Source of the DNA: Duganella aceris
Lineage (GTDB): Bacteria > Pseudomonadota > Gammaproteobacteria > Burkholderiales > Burkholderiaceae_D
Length of the DNA stretch: 64,000 bases
Assembly: GCF_011090165.1 (NCBI RefSeq)
Contig: NZ_JAADJT010000005.1
Coordinates: 372,001-436,000, forward strand
Direction: 5' to 3'
Shown here: piece by piece, positions 16,509 through 24,686 of the stretch
Numbering within the stretch: the stretch's first letter is position 1
Layout of the letters: each line of letters starts with the position of its first letter
The notes under the pieces: model-generated
The model's database searches: none
What the model was told of the DNA's origin: nothing
The model's input: only the letters and a program-made list of their open reading frames with translations
Position numbers and translations under genes: made by a program

Positions 16509-16899
16509 TGGTGGCCTCGGAGTTGGACAGCGTGGCGAAATGGCGCGCCAGGCGCGCCACCAGCTGGCGCGGGCTGAGCGGCTTTTCCAGGAATTCGGTG
16601 TCGGCCAGTTCGCGCGCCCAGGCGCGCTCCGACAGCGCCGTCATCGAGGTCATGACCAGGATCGGGAAGCGGTGCTGCGGATAGCGCGCGCGCGCCTCGT
16701 GGCACAGGGCGCGGCCGTCCATGCCGGCCATCTGGATGTCGGTCACCATCACGTCGGGCACGCGCGCCTCCATCAGGCGCAACGCTTCGTGGCCGTCGTT
16801 GGCGGTGGTGACCAGATAGCCTTCGCGTTCCAGCATCAGGCGCAGGATGCGGATCACATGCGGTTCGTCGTCGACGATCATCACATTGCGTTGCTTCAT
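16498..16899 (-). CDS. Stand-alone response regulator receiver protein
   Basis: A 133-residue single REC domain with no output domain. The acidic pair is DD at 10-11, the phospho-acceptor is Asp54 (VTDIQMAGMDG), the switch Thr/Ser is in TSM near 84-86 and Lys is at 106 (FLEKPLS). Its gene lies between the histidine kinase (ATGA overlap) and the HD-GYP gene (11-bp overlap). It is therefore the likely phosphorylation target of the kinase and may control the HD-GYP or MshE protein by direct contact. Confidence 0.9.
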   Translation of the reverse strand: MKQRNVMIVDDEPHVIRILRLMLEREGYLVTTANDGHEALRLMEARVPDVMVTDIQMAGMDGRALCHEARARYPQHRFPILVMTSMTALSERAWARELADTEFLEKPLSPRQLVARLARHFATLSNSEATNVA

Positions 16900-18719
16900 A
16901 AATTGGTCATTCCTTCCAGCATCGCCGGCATTTTTTTCAGGTGGATCGAGAATGCGCTGCCCCGGCCGGGCGAGCTTTCCAGCGTGATGCGGCCGTGGTG
17001 CAGTTCGATGATTTGTCCGGCCAGGTACAGTCCGAGGCCGTGGCCGCCGCGTCCGCTGGCGTCGTCGTCCTTGGCGCGGTAGAACTTCTCGAAGACCTGG
17101 GCCTGGTCGGCCGGCGCGATGCCGATGCCGCTGTCGCGCACGGTGATGACGACTTCGTGCTCGCCTTCCTGCGCGCTGAGCACCACGGTGCCGCCTTCGA
17201 TGTTGTACTTGACCGCGTTGGTCAGCAGGTTGTTGAGCGCGACGCGGAACATGTCCTTGTCGATCGCCACCGCCGCCAGTTCGCGCGGCAGGTTGAGCTG
17301 CATGTCGATCGCTTTCATCTGCGCGCGCGGCAGCGCCTGGTCGTAGGCGTCGCGCAGCAGGTCGTCGAGGCGCACCCGGTTGCGTTCCGGGTTCATGCTG
17401 CCGGTTTCAAGCTTGCTGACGTTGAGCAGGTTGTTGACCAGCGAGTTCATGCGCTCGACTTCGTCCTGGATCACGTTCAGCGCTTCGACCCGCAGTTCCC
17501 TGGCGTCGGGACCGGTGTCCTGCAGCACTTCGGTGTACATGGCGATGACGTTCAGCGGCGACTTCAGTTCGTGCGAGACGTGGGCGACGAAATCGCTGCC
17601 GGCCTGGCGCGTCAGGTGTTCGCGGGTGGCGTCGCGCACCACGATCAGGGTGCCGAAGGCCATCAGGCCGAGGCCGCCCGTCAGCGGCTGGGCGGTGGCG
17701 CGCAGCCGTTTGCCGGGCAGGCGCGCGGGCGCGAATTCGACCGTGCTCTGGCGCGCGCGCTCGCCGCCGTCGCCGCGATAGCCGTTCAGCAGGGCGGACA
17801 ACTCGGCGTCCTGGCACCATGCCGCGACCGGCTCGGACAACACCTGATCCATGCGCACGCCCAGCAGCGGTTCGATCTTGCTGCTGGCGAAGGTGACCTC
17901 GCCGGACATGTCGAGGATCATCAGGCCGTCCGGCATGCATTGCAACACGGCGCTCATCTTGCTGTTGTTGTACTCGACCAGCCGGCCGTTGGCCGTGGCT
18001 TTGGCCTTGTCCTGTTCCAGCGCCGCGATGCGGCCGGCGGTGGTGTCGAGGTGCTGCTGCAAGCCAGCGGCGAACTCGCCGACATCGCCATGGGCGGGGA
18101 GCGCGGCGCCGCCGCCGAGGGCCATGCGCTGCAGCTGCTCGTTGATCTTGCGCAGCGGCGCCATTTCGCGCCGCACCAGGAAGATCACCAGCGGCACCAG
18201 CAGGAACAGCGCCAGCGTCAGCGAGGCGTAGAACGGCAGGTCGCCGAGCGCGAGCGCGTGGCGCGGTTCGAAGAAGGCGACCCGCACGTAGCCCTTCAGC
18301 ACGTCCTGCTCCAGCACCGGTCCGTAGAACTCGCGCACGGCGCGCGCCTGCGCGCGGGCCGGCACGTCGCGCTCGCCGAACAGCGAGGCGCCGCCGCTGG
18401 GCAGCGCCAGTGCGCCGACCAGCACGCCCGGTGCGGTGGTCTCGGCGACGATCGCGCCGTCCAGCGCGGATACGGCGGCGTAGGCGAAATCCGGTGTTTC
18501 ATGCGAGAGGAACAGGGAACTCAGCACGGTCGAGCGGCCGCTGGCCGGGACCAGCACGCTCATCGGCAGGGCGCTCATGGCGTGCACCACGCCGAGGCCC
18601 TGTATCCGCAGCTGGCTTTCGTGCTGGGTGTGTTGGCGCTTGACCAGCATCAGCATGACGAGGGAAATGACGATGAGTGCCGAGATCAGCACGGTCAGGC
18701 CGAAGCGGGTGTTTTTCAT
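16896..18719 (-). CDS. Membrane sensor histidine kinase of the pilus operon
   Basis: A 607-residue kinase. Transmembrane segments at about 8-26 and 162-182 flank a periplasmic sensor region of about 135 residues. A HAMP-like linker, a PAS-like domain (about 250-365), HisKA with His383 in the block VSHELKSPLN, and HATPase_c with an N-box near 496-506 follow. The C-terminus has G-boxes (DSGIGIAP, GHGLGLYLAG). It is the first gene of the operon, so its signal may set pilus expression or activity through the adjacent receiver protein. The ligand is unknown. Confidence 0.92.
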   Translation of the reverse strand: MKNTRFGLTVLISALIVISLVMLMLVKRQHTQHESQLRIQGLGVVHAMSALPMSVLVPASGRSTVLSSLFLSHETPDFAYAAVSALDGAIVAETTAPGVLVGALALPSGGASLFGERDVPARAQARAVREFYGPVLEQDVLKGYVRVAFFEPRHALALGDLPFYASLTLALFLLVPLVIFLVRREMAPLRKINEQLQRMALGGGAALPAHGDVGEFAAGLQQHLDTTAGRIAALEQDKAKATANGRLVEYNNSKMSAVLQCMPDGLMILDMSGEVTFASSKIEPLLGVRMDQVLSEPVAAWCQDAELSALLNGYRGDGGERARQSTVEFAPARLPGKRLRATAQPLTGGLGLMAFGTLIVVRDATREHLTRQAGSDFVAHVSHELKSPLNVIAMYTEVLQDTGPDARELRVEALNVIQDEVERMNSLVNNLLNVSKLETGSMNPERNRVRLDDLLRDAYDQALPRAQMKAIDMQLNLPRELAAVAIDKDMFRVALNNLLTNAVKYNIEGGTVVLSAQEGEHEVVITVRDSGIGIAPADQAQVFEKFYRAKDDDASGRGGHGLGLYLAGQIIELHHGRITLESSPGRGSAFSIHLKKMPAMLEGMTNL

Positions 18720-18872
18720 GAATGCTTTCTGGTTCGCTCGTTGGCCTGACCGCAGGGGTCGCTTGTAGTGGAGGCAACTATATAGTCATAATTTCCATGT
18801 GGCAAACTTAATTCCCATTAATTTGTAGGCTTGTAGGACGGGTCTTACAAAGTGCGCAAAATCCGATGTTTT

Positions 18873-18900
18873 TTGGATTCAATGGTGCTATTTGTATATG
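18873..18900 (+). promoter_or_regulatory. Predicted promoter of the mipA-like gene
   Basis: TTGGAT (18873-18878), a 16-bp spacer and TATATG (18895-18900) lie 39 bp before the start codon. AATCC/GGATT inverted arms overlap the -35 region (about 18860-18879). The 220-bp gap 18720-18939 also has to carry the opposite-strand promoter of the pilus operon, which I could not place. Confidence 0.35.
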
Positions 18901-18939
18901 CTCTAGACTGCAATCTTGCGAAAACGAGAAGGATTATTC

Positions 18940-19794
18940 ATGCAGAGATCATCGGCCGTTCCGGCCACCGTGGTGGCGCTGGCCATGCTGGTATCGATGG
19001 CGCGCGCCGACGCGCAGCAACAGGCGCCGACGCCGACGCCGGATTTGCCGTTGTGGGAGCTCGGCCTGTTCGGCGGCGCCGCTTCGACGCCGGCCTATCC
19101 CGGCGCCGACGACCGCTCCACGCGCGGGCTGGTGCTGCCGCTGGTGGTTTATCGCGGCAAGGTGCTGCGCGCCGACCGCTCCGGCATCGGCGCGCGCTTG
19201 ATCAACACCGAACGGGTCGAGCTCGATCTCGGGTTCGCCTTGTCGCTGCCGGCGCGTTCGGACGATGTGGCGGCGCGCGCCGGCATGCCGGACTTGAATT
19301 CGCTGCTGGAATTCGGGCCGCGCCTGAAGGTGTTGTTGGCCGAGCCGAGCGCCACCAGCCGCGTGCGGCTGGAGTTGCCGCTGCGGGCGCCGCTGGAACT
19401 GAGGAATGGTTTCAAGCGGCAGGGCCTGGTGTTCGAGCCGCGCCTGGTGTTCGAGACCGCCGACCAGGGCGGCAAGTGGCAGGCCGACGCCAACCTCGGC
19501 GCGGTGTTCGGCAATGCGCGCCTGAACAGCTATTTCTACGAAGTTGCGCCGCAATACGCGACGGCGGCGCGGCCGGCTTACCAGGCCGGCGGCGGTTTGA
19601 TGATGACGCGGCTCGGTGCGAGCCTGTCGCGGCGCGTGTCGCCGGATTGGCGGGTGTTCGGTTTCGCGCGCTACGACAACTACAGCCATGCGGCCAACAG
19701 CGATAGTCCGTTGATGCGGCGAAACAGCGGGCTGTCGGTCGGCGCCGGCTTCACCTGGACCGCCTACCGTTCGGCGGCGCGGGCCTGGAATTAA
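18940..19794 (+). CDS. MipA/OmpV-family outer-membrane protein
   Basis: A 284-residue protein with a signal peptide (cleavage near ARADA-Q) and a beta-barrel of the MipA/OmpV family. The N-terminal block WELGLFGGAASTPAYPGADD and the ending LSVGAGFTWTAY are typical. Family members are outer-membrane proteins, some of them scaffolds for murein hydrolases. ATG 18940 is chosen because GAGAAGGA precedes it at normal spacing; a TTG at 18916 is less likely. It diverges from the pilus-operon kinase gene and converges on the TonB receptor gene with a 3-bp gap. Confidence 0.85.
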   Translation: MQRSSAVPATVVALAMLVSMARADAQQQAPTPTPDLPLWELGLFGGAASTPAYPGADDRSTRGLVLPLVVYRGKVLRADRSGIGARLINTERVELDLGFALSLPARSDDVAARAGMPDLNSLLEFGPRLKVLLAEPSATSRVRLELPLRAPLELRNGFKRQGLVFEPRLVFETADQGGKWQADANLGAVFGNARLNSYFYEVAPQYATAARPAYQAGGGLMMTRLGASLSRRVSPDWRVFGFARYDNYSHAANSDSPLMRRNSGLSVGAGFTWTAYRSAARAWN

Positions 19795-19797
19795 CAG

Positions 19798-21789
19798 CTA
19801 CCAATCGCGGCGCACGCGCAGCATCGCGAACGGCTGCGTGCGGGTGACGTTGTGCTCGACGAAGTCGACGCCGCCGGCCAGCCGGTCGCCGGCGTAATGC
19901 GTGCGGTCGTAGCTGATGACGCGTCCGGCCAGGTTGTTCAGCTCCAGCGTCACCATCATATTGCTCGCCGGGCGGTAGTTGACGAAGGCGCGCGCCCAGC
20001 CGGAGCCGCTGCTGGTGTCGCGCTCGGCCACCTGCCAGCTGTCGTTGCTCCAGCCGTTGTCGACCGAAAAACCCCAGGCCGTGCGCTGGCGCGGCAAATC
20101 CTGCGAGAACTCGATGCGCCACGCCAGCGGGTTTTCGCCGGACAGCCGGCGCGTCTCCTGCGTGGTGGGATCGGTCACCGACGAGGAGCGCCAGGTGGTC
20201 GACAGCTTGAGCAGTCCCTGCGGCAGCGACCAACCGTCGGTGGGCAAGTTCAGCATGCCGGTGACGCTGTCGGCGCTGGCGTCGCCGATATTGCCGGCGG
20301 CGTCGTAGGTGGCGTTCGCGGCGCGGATCGGCATGCGGTCGATGACGTCGCTGATGTGCGACTGCGTGTAGCTCAACACCGCCGCGCCCCGTTCCCAGAA
20401 GCGGTATTCGAGCGCGCCTTCGCATAGCCAGGTCTTGGCCGGGACGAGGTCGGCGTAGCCGGCGCGCAGCGATTTGTCGGCGCCGCCGAAGTACGCGGCG
20501 GCTTCGCCGAAGTTCAGCTGGCTGACTTCGCGCTCCATGCGCAGGCGCAGTTGCAGCGCCGGCGTCGGCGACAACGCCAGCCGCAGCCTGGGCTTGGGAT
20601 AGACGTAGGCCCTGGCCTGCGGCTGGTCGGCGCCGATGCTCAGGCTGGAATGTTCGATCTTCAGGCCGGCTTCGGCGCTGAGCGCGCTGTCGACCTGCCA
20701 GGCCGACGACAGCTGGCCTTCGACGCGCTCTTCCTGCACCCAGGCGCTGCCCAACGGCGACGCGGCGGCGCCGGCGTTGGCTTGATAGGTATTGCTGTTG
20801 TCGTTGGTGTTGACCGCGCGCTCGAAACCGCCGCGTATCACCACGCCTTCCAGCGCTTGCCAGGTCAGCTGGCCGGCGAGAATGTGCTCGCTGGCGGTGG
20901 TGTTCGCCAGCGAATGCGAGGTGTTGCCGCCTGAAGCCGAGGTCGATTCGGCGGCCACGTCGGCGCTGCGATACAGCGCCCGCAGGTCGATGCTGGCCCC
21001 TGGCGCCAGGTCGCGGGTGTAGGCGAGGCCTTGTTCCATGGTGCGTCCGGCGTTGTCGTTGCTGTTCAGCGAGCGGGTATCGCTGTCGAAGCGCGCCTGC
21101 GACTGGTAGGTCCACGGGTTGTAGGCGCCGTTCCAGGTCAGCTGGCCGTCCAGCACATCCTGCCCGTAGTTCAGCTTGACCGTCTTGTTCTCGTTGATGC
21201 CGGAGCCTTCGATCGCCGTTTCGGCGGCGGGCGTGGCGCTGGCGTACACGGTGGTCCGGTGGCCTTGTCCCTGCGACGTGTCCGGCGACCGGGTCCAGCC
21301 CAGTGTCAGGTTGATGTTCTTGTCCTGGCGCTTCAGGCTGTAGTTGCCGGTCAGCGAAGGCTGCATGCCGCCGTCCGGCATGATGGAACTGGAGGCGGTG
21401 GCGCTGGCGGAGACCAGGTCCATCTCCTTGATCAGCACGTTCGCCACGGTGGGATAGCCTTGCATGTCGATGCCGCCGGCGCCGCCGTTGATCACATCGA
21501 TGCGCTCGATCGCCGCCGCCGGGATGCGGCCCAGCACGTCGCCGAGCGAGTCGGTCTTGGAGGTGGGGCGCTTGCCGTTCATGAGCACGTTACCGGCCAC
21601 GCCGCGCGAGGCGTTGCCGCCGTCGAAGACGAAGCCGGGCAGCCGGCTCACCATGTCCATCGCTGTCGCGGCCTGGAATTGCGTGAAGTAGTCCGGACTG
21701 TACGACTGGGGCTGCGCGCCGTCGGCCGCACCCGCCGCGCGCGCGGCGGCGAGCATACAGGCCAGCAGCAGGAGTGGTGATTGTCTCAT
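19798..21789 (-). CDS. TonB-dependent outer-membrane receptor
   Basis: A 663-residue protein with a signal peptide (about 1-24), a plug domain (about 30-150, including the VLMNGKRPTSKTDS and IPAAAIERIDVI blocks) and a large beta-barrel ending in Trp, as outer-membrane proteins usually do. It would import a substrate with TonB energy. No neighbouring transporter or siderophore gene hints at the ligand. The start at ATG 21789 is preferred over a TTG 15 bp upstream, although neither has a clear ribosome-binding site. Confidence 0.88.
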   Translation of the reverse strand: MRQSPLLLLACMLAAARAAGAADGAQPQSYSPDYFTQFQAATAMDMVSRLPGFVFDGGNASRGVAGNVLMNGKRPTSKTDSLGDVLGRIPAAAIERIDVINGGAGGIDMQGYPTVANVLIKEMDLVSASATASSSIMPDGGMQPSLTGNYSLKRQDKNINLTLGWTRSPDTSQGQGHRTTVYASATPAAETAIEGSGINENKTVKLNYGQDVLDGQLTWNGAYNPWTYQSQARFDSDTRSLNSNDNAGRTMEQGLAYTRDLAPGASIDLRALYRSADVAAESTSASGGNTSHSLANTTASEHILAGQLTWQALEGVVIRGGFERAVNTNDNSNTYQANAGAAASPLGSAWVQEERVEGQLSSAWQVDSALSAEAGLKIEHSSLSIGADQPQARAYVYPKPRLRLALSPTPALQLRLRMEREVSQLNFGEAAAYFGGADKSLRAGYADLVPAKTWLCEGALEYRFWERGAAVLSYTQSHISDVIDRMPIRAANATYDAAGNIGDASADSVTGMLNLPTDGWSLPQGLLKLSTTWRSSSVTDPTTQETRRLSGENPLAWRIEFSQDLPRQRTAWGFSVDNGWSNDSWQVAERDTSSGSGWARAFVNYRPASNMMVTLELNNLAGRVISYDRTHYAGDRLAGGVDFVEHNVTRTQPFAMLRVRRDW

Positions 21790-22024
21790 TTCAACATTGT
21801 GCAATGAACACCATCACTTCGCAATTGCGAAATTCACCAATCCGGGATGAATTGCGCGGAATGGCTGCGCATTCATTCCTCAGACGTATAAGTCAAATGC
21901 CGTGCCGCCTCTCACTCTCTCGCAAGCGGGCGCCTATACTTGATTTCAGACGGTCGGCAACGGAAACAAATCTTCGAGGCGACTGAATTCATATCGTAAA
22001 TAGCATATCTACTGGAGAGTTAAC

Positions 22025-22354
22025 ATGATTGACGAAAACGGCCCACACTATTTCGTAGCGTTTCAAACCCCTGGCCCTAAATGGGTGCAAGGCGTGCAAT
22101 ACAACGAGCAGCCGGAGTTCATGGACCATGTCGGCTACATGCTGAAAATGCAGGAGCAGGGTCTGACCGTGCTCAGCGGCCCGTTCATGAAGAAGGCCGG
22201 CGGCTTGAACGGCGTGCTGGCCGACGGCGGCATGACGATCTTCAAGGCGGCCGATCTGGCCGAGGCGATCAAGATCGGCTCGGACGATCCGACCGTGAAG
22301 TCCGGCATGCTGAACGTTGAAGTGAAGATGATGTGGGTGCCGTTCCACCTGTAA
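22025..22354 (+). CDS. YCII-domain protein
   Basis: A 109-residue protein with a YCII-like dimeric alpha+beta barrel fold (start HYFVAFQTPGPKW; middle VLSGPFMKKAGGL near 60-72; DDP motif near 87-89). YCII proteins are small and mostly uncharacterised; some act as hydrolases or dehydrochlorinase-like enzymes. TGGAGAG lies 7 nt before the ATG. The 235-bp gap upstream (21790-22024) holds only imperfect inverted repeats and presumably the divergent promoters. Confidence 0.82.
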   Translation: MIDENGPHYFVAFQTPGPKWVQGVQYNEQPEFMDHVGYMLKMQEQGLTVLSGPFMKKAGGLNGVLADGGMTIFKAADLAEAIKIGSDDPTVKSGMLNVEVKMMWVPFHL

Positions 22355-22364
22355 TTGTTGCCGC

Positions 22365-22388
22365 AGGCTAGCCCGTCGCGGCTAGCCT
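22365..22388. terminator. Perfect 9-bp hairpin between convergent genes
   Basis: Arms AGGCTAGCC and GGCTAGCCT with a 6-nt loop lie between the stop of the YCII gene and the end of the opposing gene, whose stop codon is inside the stem. No T-tract follows on either strand, so this is a possible bidirectional transcript end rather than a classic terminator. Confidence 0.4.
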
Positions 22389-22973
22389 CGCCGCGCGGCG
22401 CTTGCGACGGGCATTTCGTCCCGCGCTTTTTTTTCGCGCTACCTCATTGCCGTGCGCCGCGCGCGGCGCCGGTTGGCGCTCCGCCGGCCGGGGAGCTGCG
22501 CTTGTGAGCCGTGACGGCGGCTGCTCGGCCGGCTGTTTGCGCTTGTCCTGCGGCGTGGTCGGTGAGGATGGCGCCGGTTGCGCGGCTGGCGATGGCTGGC
22601 CGTCCTTGTCGGCCGCGCCTGTCATCAGGCGCGCTATCGCGGCCTTCCGCGCCGAGCGGCAGACATCGGCCAGCAGCCATTCGGTGCTTCCTGGGAGGCG
22701 CAGCCACACCGCTTTCCATGCATTGCGGTTGCCGCAGCCGAACAAATTGGCAAAGCACGATGGCGAGATCGCGTGCTCGCCGTATTTGATTTCCGTACCC
22801 GCCACCACGGCGAAGTACTGCTTGCGGTCGAAGCTCGCGCGCAGCCTTGTCCCTTCGGGCAGAAACACTTCCTTCCATTGATAGCCGGATTCGGACGGCG
22901 CCACCGCTTGCTCCTGCGCGGCCGGCGCGGGATTCATGTAGTTGCGGAGCGCTTCGCAGACGAAGGGCGCCAT
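22368..22973 (-). CDS. Protein with RAMA-like domain and basic tail
   Basis: About 201 residues from the ATG at 22973. The N-terminus is uncertain, since the frame stays open upstream and no good ribosome-binding site was seen. Residues about 35-105 (EGTRLRASFDRKQYFAVV, then SPSCFANLFGCGNRNAWKAVW) resemble the RAMA/DUF2924-like domain found with restriction-modification and DNA-modification proteins. The tail of about 95 residues is rich in Pro, Ala, Lys and Arg and ends in KKSAGRNARRKRRAARLAATG-like basic runs, suggesting nucleic-acid contact. It follows the SDR terminator and is an isolated gene. Confidence 0.55.
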   Translation of the reverse strand: MAPFVCEALRNYMNPAPAAQEQAVAPSESGYQWKEVFLPEGTRLRASFDRKQYFAVVAGTEIKYGEHAISPSCFANLFGCGNRNAWKAVWLRLPGSTEWLLADVCRSARKAAIARLMTGAADKDGQPSPAAQPAPSSPTTPQDKRKQPAEQPPSRLTSAAPRPAERQPAPRAAHGNEVARKKSAGRNARRKRRAARLAATG

Positions 22974-23123
22974 GCTGAACGTATCATTCCAATGAAGGCC
23001 GGTGAATTTCCCGAATTCCACCAGCAAATTATCGCCGTTTAGTTCCCCAAATAGTGGCCACTCTGATGAAATATCGGCGGTTATCGCAAGGCAGAATCGG
23101 ATCGCAGGTTTTAGAAAAACCCG

Positions 23124-23158
23124 AAAAAAAAGAGACCCCGGCACGTGGGTGCCGGGGT
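23124..23158 (-). terminator. Rho-independent terminator of the GST-SDR operon
   Basis: On the minus strand a 10-bp perfect stem ACCCCGGCAC/GTGCCGGGGT with a CCAC loop is followed by CTC and a run of eight T. It starts 7 bp after the SDR stop codon. This is a textbook intrinsic terminator. Confidence 0.92.
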
Positions 23159-23164
23159 GGTCGC

Positions 23165-23929
23165 CTACACGTTGTAGCCGCCGTCGGCGTCGATGATGGT
23201 GCCGGTGATGTAGGACGCGGCGGGGCTGGCCAGGAACAGGATCGGGGCGATCACTTCCTCCAGGCGGGCGAAGCGCTTGATGCACAGATTCTGCAGCATC
23301 GGCGCGATGGCGTCGCGCATGTGGGCGTTGATGTCGGTCTCCATGAAGCCGGCGTGCACCACGTTGACGGTGATGCCCCGGTCGGCCAGGTCGCGCGCCG
23401 CGCCGCGCGCATAGCCGTCGATGGCGGCCTTGATCGACGCCATGTCCGACATGCCCGGCGCGCCCGGCCGCACGCCCAGATTGGATCCGACGAACACGAA
23501 GCGTCCGCCATCGCCCATCACCTTCGACGCCGCGCGCACGATGGCGCGGAAGCCGCCGTTCGCCACCGCCCAATAATGCTCGAACACCGCCTCGTCGCGC
23601 TGCGCATCGTCGGCCGTGCCGAAGCGATCAATGGAGGCGCTGTTGACCACGATGTCCAGCCGTCCGAAGCGCCCGATGATGGATTCGATCAACTGCGGCG
23701 CCTTGCCGGCATCAGCCTGATCGGCCTGAACCGACAGGCCGCGCACCCCAAGCTGTTCAATCCGCGCCACCACGGCGGCCGCCTTCGGGATCGAGTCGGA
23801 GGAGACAAAGGTGAACGCCACATCAGCGCCCTGTTCGGCCAGCGCCAGCGCGGTGGCGGCGCCGAGGCCACGCGCGCCGCCGGTCACCAGTGCGACCTTG
23901 CCGCTTAACGGCTTGTGCGCCGCGCTCAT
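23165..23929 (-). CDS. SDR-family protein lacking the catalytic Tyr
   Basis: A 254-residue Rossmann-fold short-chain dehydrogenase/reductase. The cofactor motif TGGARGLG is intact at 16-23. The usual YxxxK is MxxxK (Met163, Lys167, in SDMASIKAA), and the NNAG motif is NSAS at 96-99. The paralog at 29153 has a normal Tyr at the aligned place. Reductase activity by the standard mechanism is therefore doubtful, although NAD(P)(H) binding is likely. The gene overlaps the GST gene by 4 bp and ends in a strong terminator, forming a two-gene unit divergent from a LysR gene. Confidence 0.85.
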   Translation of the reverse strand: MSAAHKPLSGKVALVTGGARGLGAATALALAEQGADVAFTFVSSDSIPKAAAVVARIEQLGVRGLSVQADQADAGKAPQLIESIIGRFGRLDIVVNSASIDRFGTADDAQRDEAVFEHYWAVANGGFRAIVRAASKVMGDGGRFVFVGSNLGVRPGAPGMSDMASIKAAIDGYARGAARDLADRGITVNVVHAGFMETDINAHMRDAIAPMLQNLCIKRFARLEEVIAPILFLASPAASYITGTIIDADGGYNV

Positions 23930-24585
23930 TGCGCGCCGCCGGGCGGCGCCAGCAAGGCCGCCATGCGCACCTCGACCTCGTCGCGGGTGCGCGCCCAGGC
24001 CGGCACTTCATCCAGCAAACGCTGGTGCCAGGCCATCACGTTGGGGAATTCGGCGTAGGGCGGATGGGTGCGTGTCAAGTGGGTGAAGGTGGCGGCCAGG
24101 TCGAAATCGGCCAGCGAGACCTTGTTGCCGATCACGTAGCGACGGTCTTCCAGGTGCGCATCCAGGATCGCGGCGAACTTGCGGATCGACGCCTCGGCGT
24201 CGGCGATGACGCGCGGGTCCTGCGCCACGCCCATCACCACCTTGGCGATGCGCTCGCCGAACAAAGCCGGCGGGCCCTGGCGCCAATGCTCGGCGGCCCA
24301 GAACATCCACTGCAGCGTCAGCGCGCGTTCGGCGCCGGGCGGCAGCAGGTCGGAACCGAATTTCTCGGCCAGGTGCAGATTGATCGCCGACGCTTCCCAC
24401 AGCACCACGTCGCCGTCTACCAGCACCGGAATCATGCCGTTCGGGTTCAGCGCGAGGAAGGCCGGCGTGCGGTTGTCGCCCTTGAACAGGTCGATCAGTT
24501 CGAAGTCGAATTCGACGCCAATGTGGTACAGCGCCGCGAATACGCGACGGGTGCTGCCGGAGCCAGGATCACCATAGAGTTTCAT
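23926..24585 (-). CDS. Glutathione S-transferase
   Basis: A 219-residue cytosolic GST. The thioredoxin-like N-domain includes LYGDPGSGSTRRV with a probable active-site Ser near 9-11, cis-Pro in GMIPVLVDGD and the glutathione-binding EASAI. An all-helical C-domain includes SLADFDL, the N-capping box. It probably conjugates or isomerises electrophiles. ATG 24585 has GAAAGGA upstream; a longer open frame to 24660 lacks this support. It is the first gene of a GST-SDR pair divergent from the LysR gene at 24687. Confidence 0.88.
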   Translation of the reverse strand: MKLYGDPGSGSTRRVFAALYHIGVEFDFELIDLFKGDNRTPAFLALNPNGMIPVLVDGDVVLWEASAINLHLAEKFGSDLLPPGAERALTLQWMFWAAEHWRQGPPALFGERIAKVVMGVAQDPRVIADAEASIRKFAAILDAHLEDRRYVIGNKVSLADFDLAATFTHLTRTHPPYAEFPNVMAWHQRLLDEVPAWARTRDEVEVRMAALLAPPGGAQ

Positions 24586-24686
24586 TACTTTATTCCTTTC
24601 AATGTGAAGAAGGGCAGTATGGTTTATTCCCGGATGAAAGGGTATGATCGGGACTGGCATATCTTTTATTCGTGATGGGAATATAT

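Noticed and set aside
18834..18843. The 10-mer TAGGACGGGT shared by the gap before mipA and the gap before the sialidase-like gene (55874-55883)
   Set aside because: A single 10-base match between two gaps is within chance for this window, and no shared spacing or flanking match supports a common site.
21795..21806. CATTGTGCAATG dyad near the TonB receptor start as a member of the TTGTGCAT operator set
   Set aside because: It shares only TTGTGCA, has no matching second arm at N4 spacing and no TTTATC box 19 bp on.
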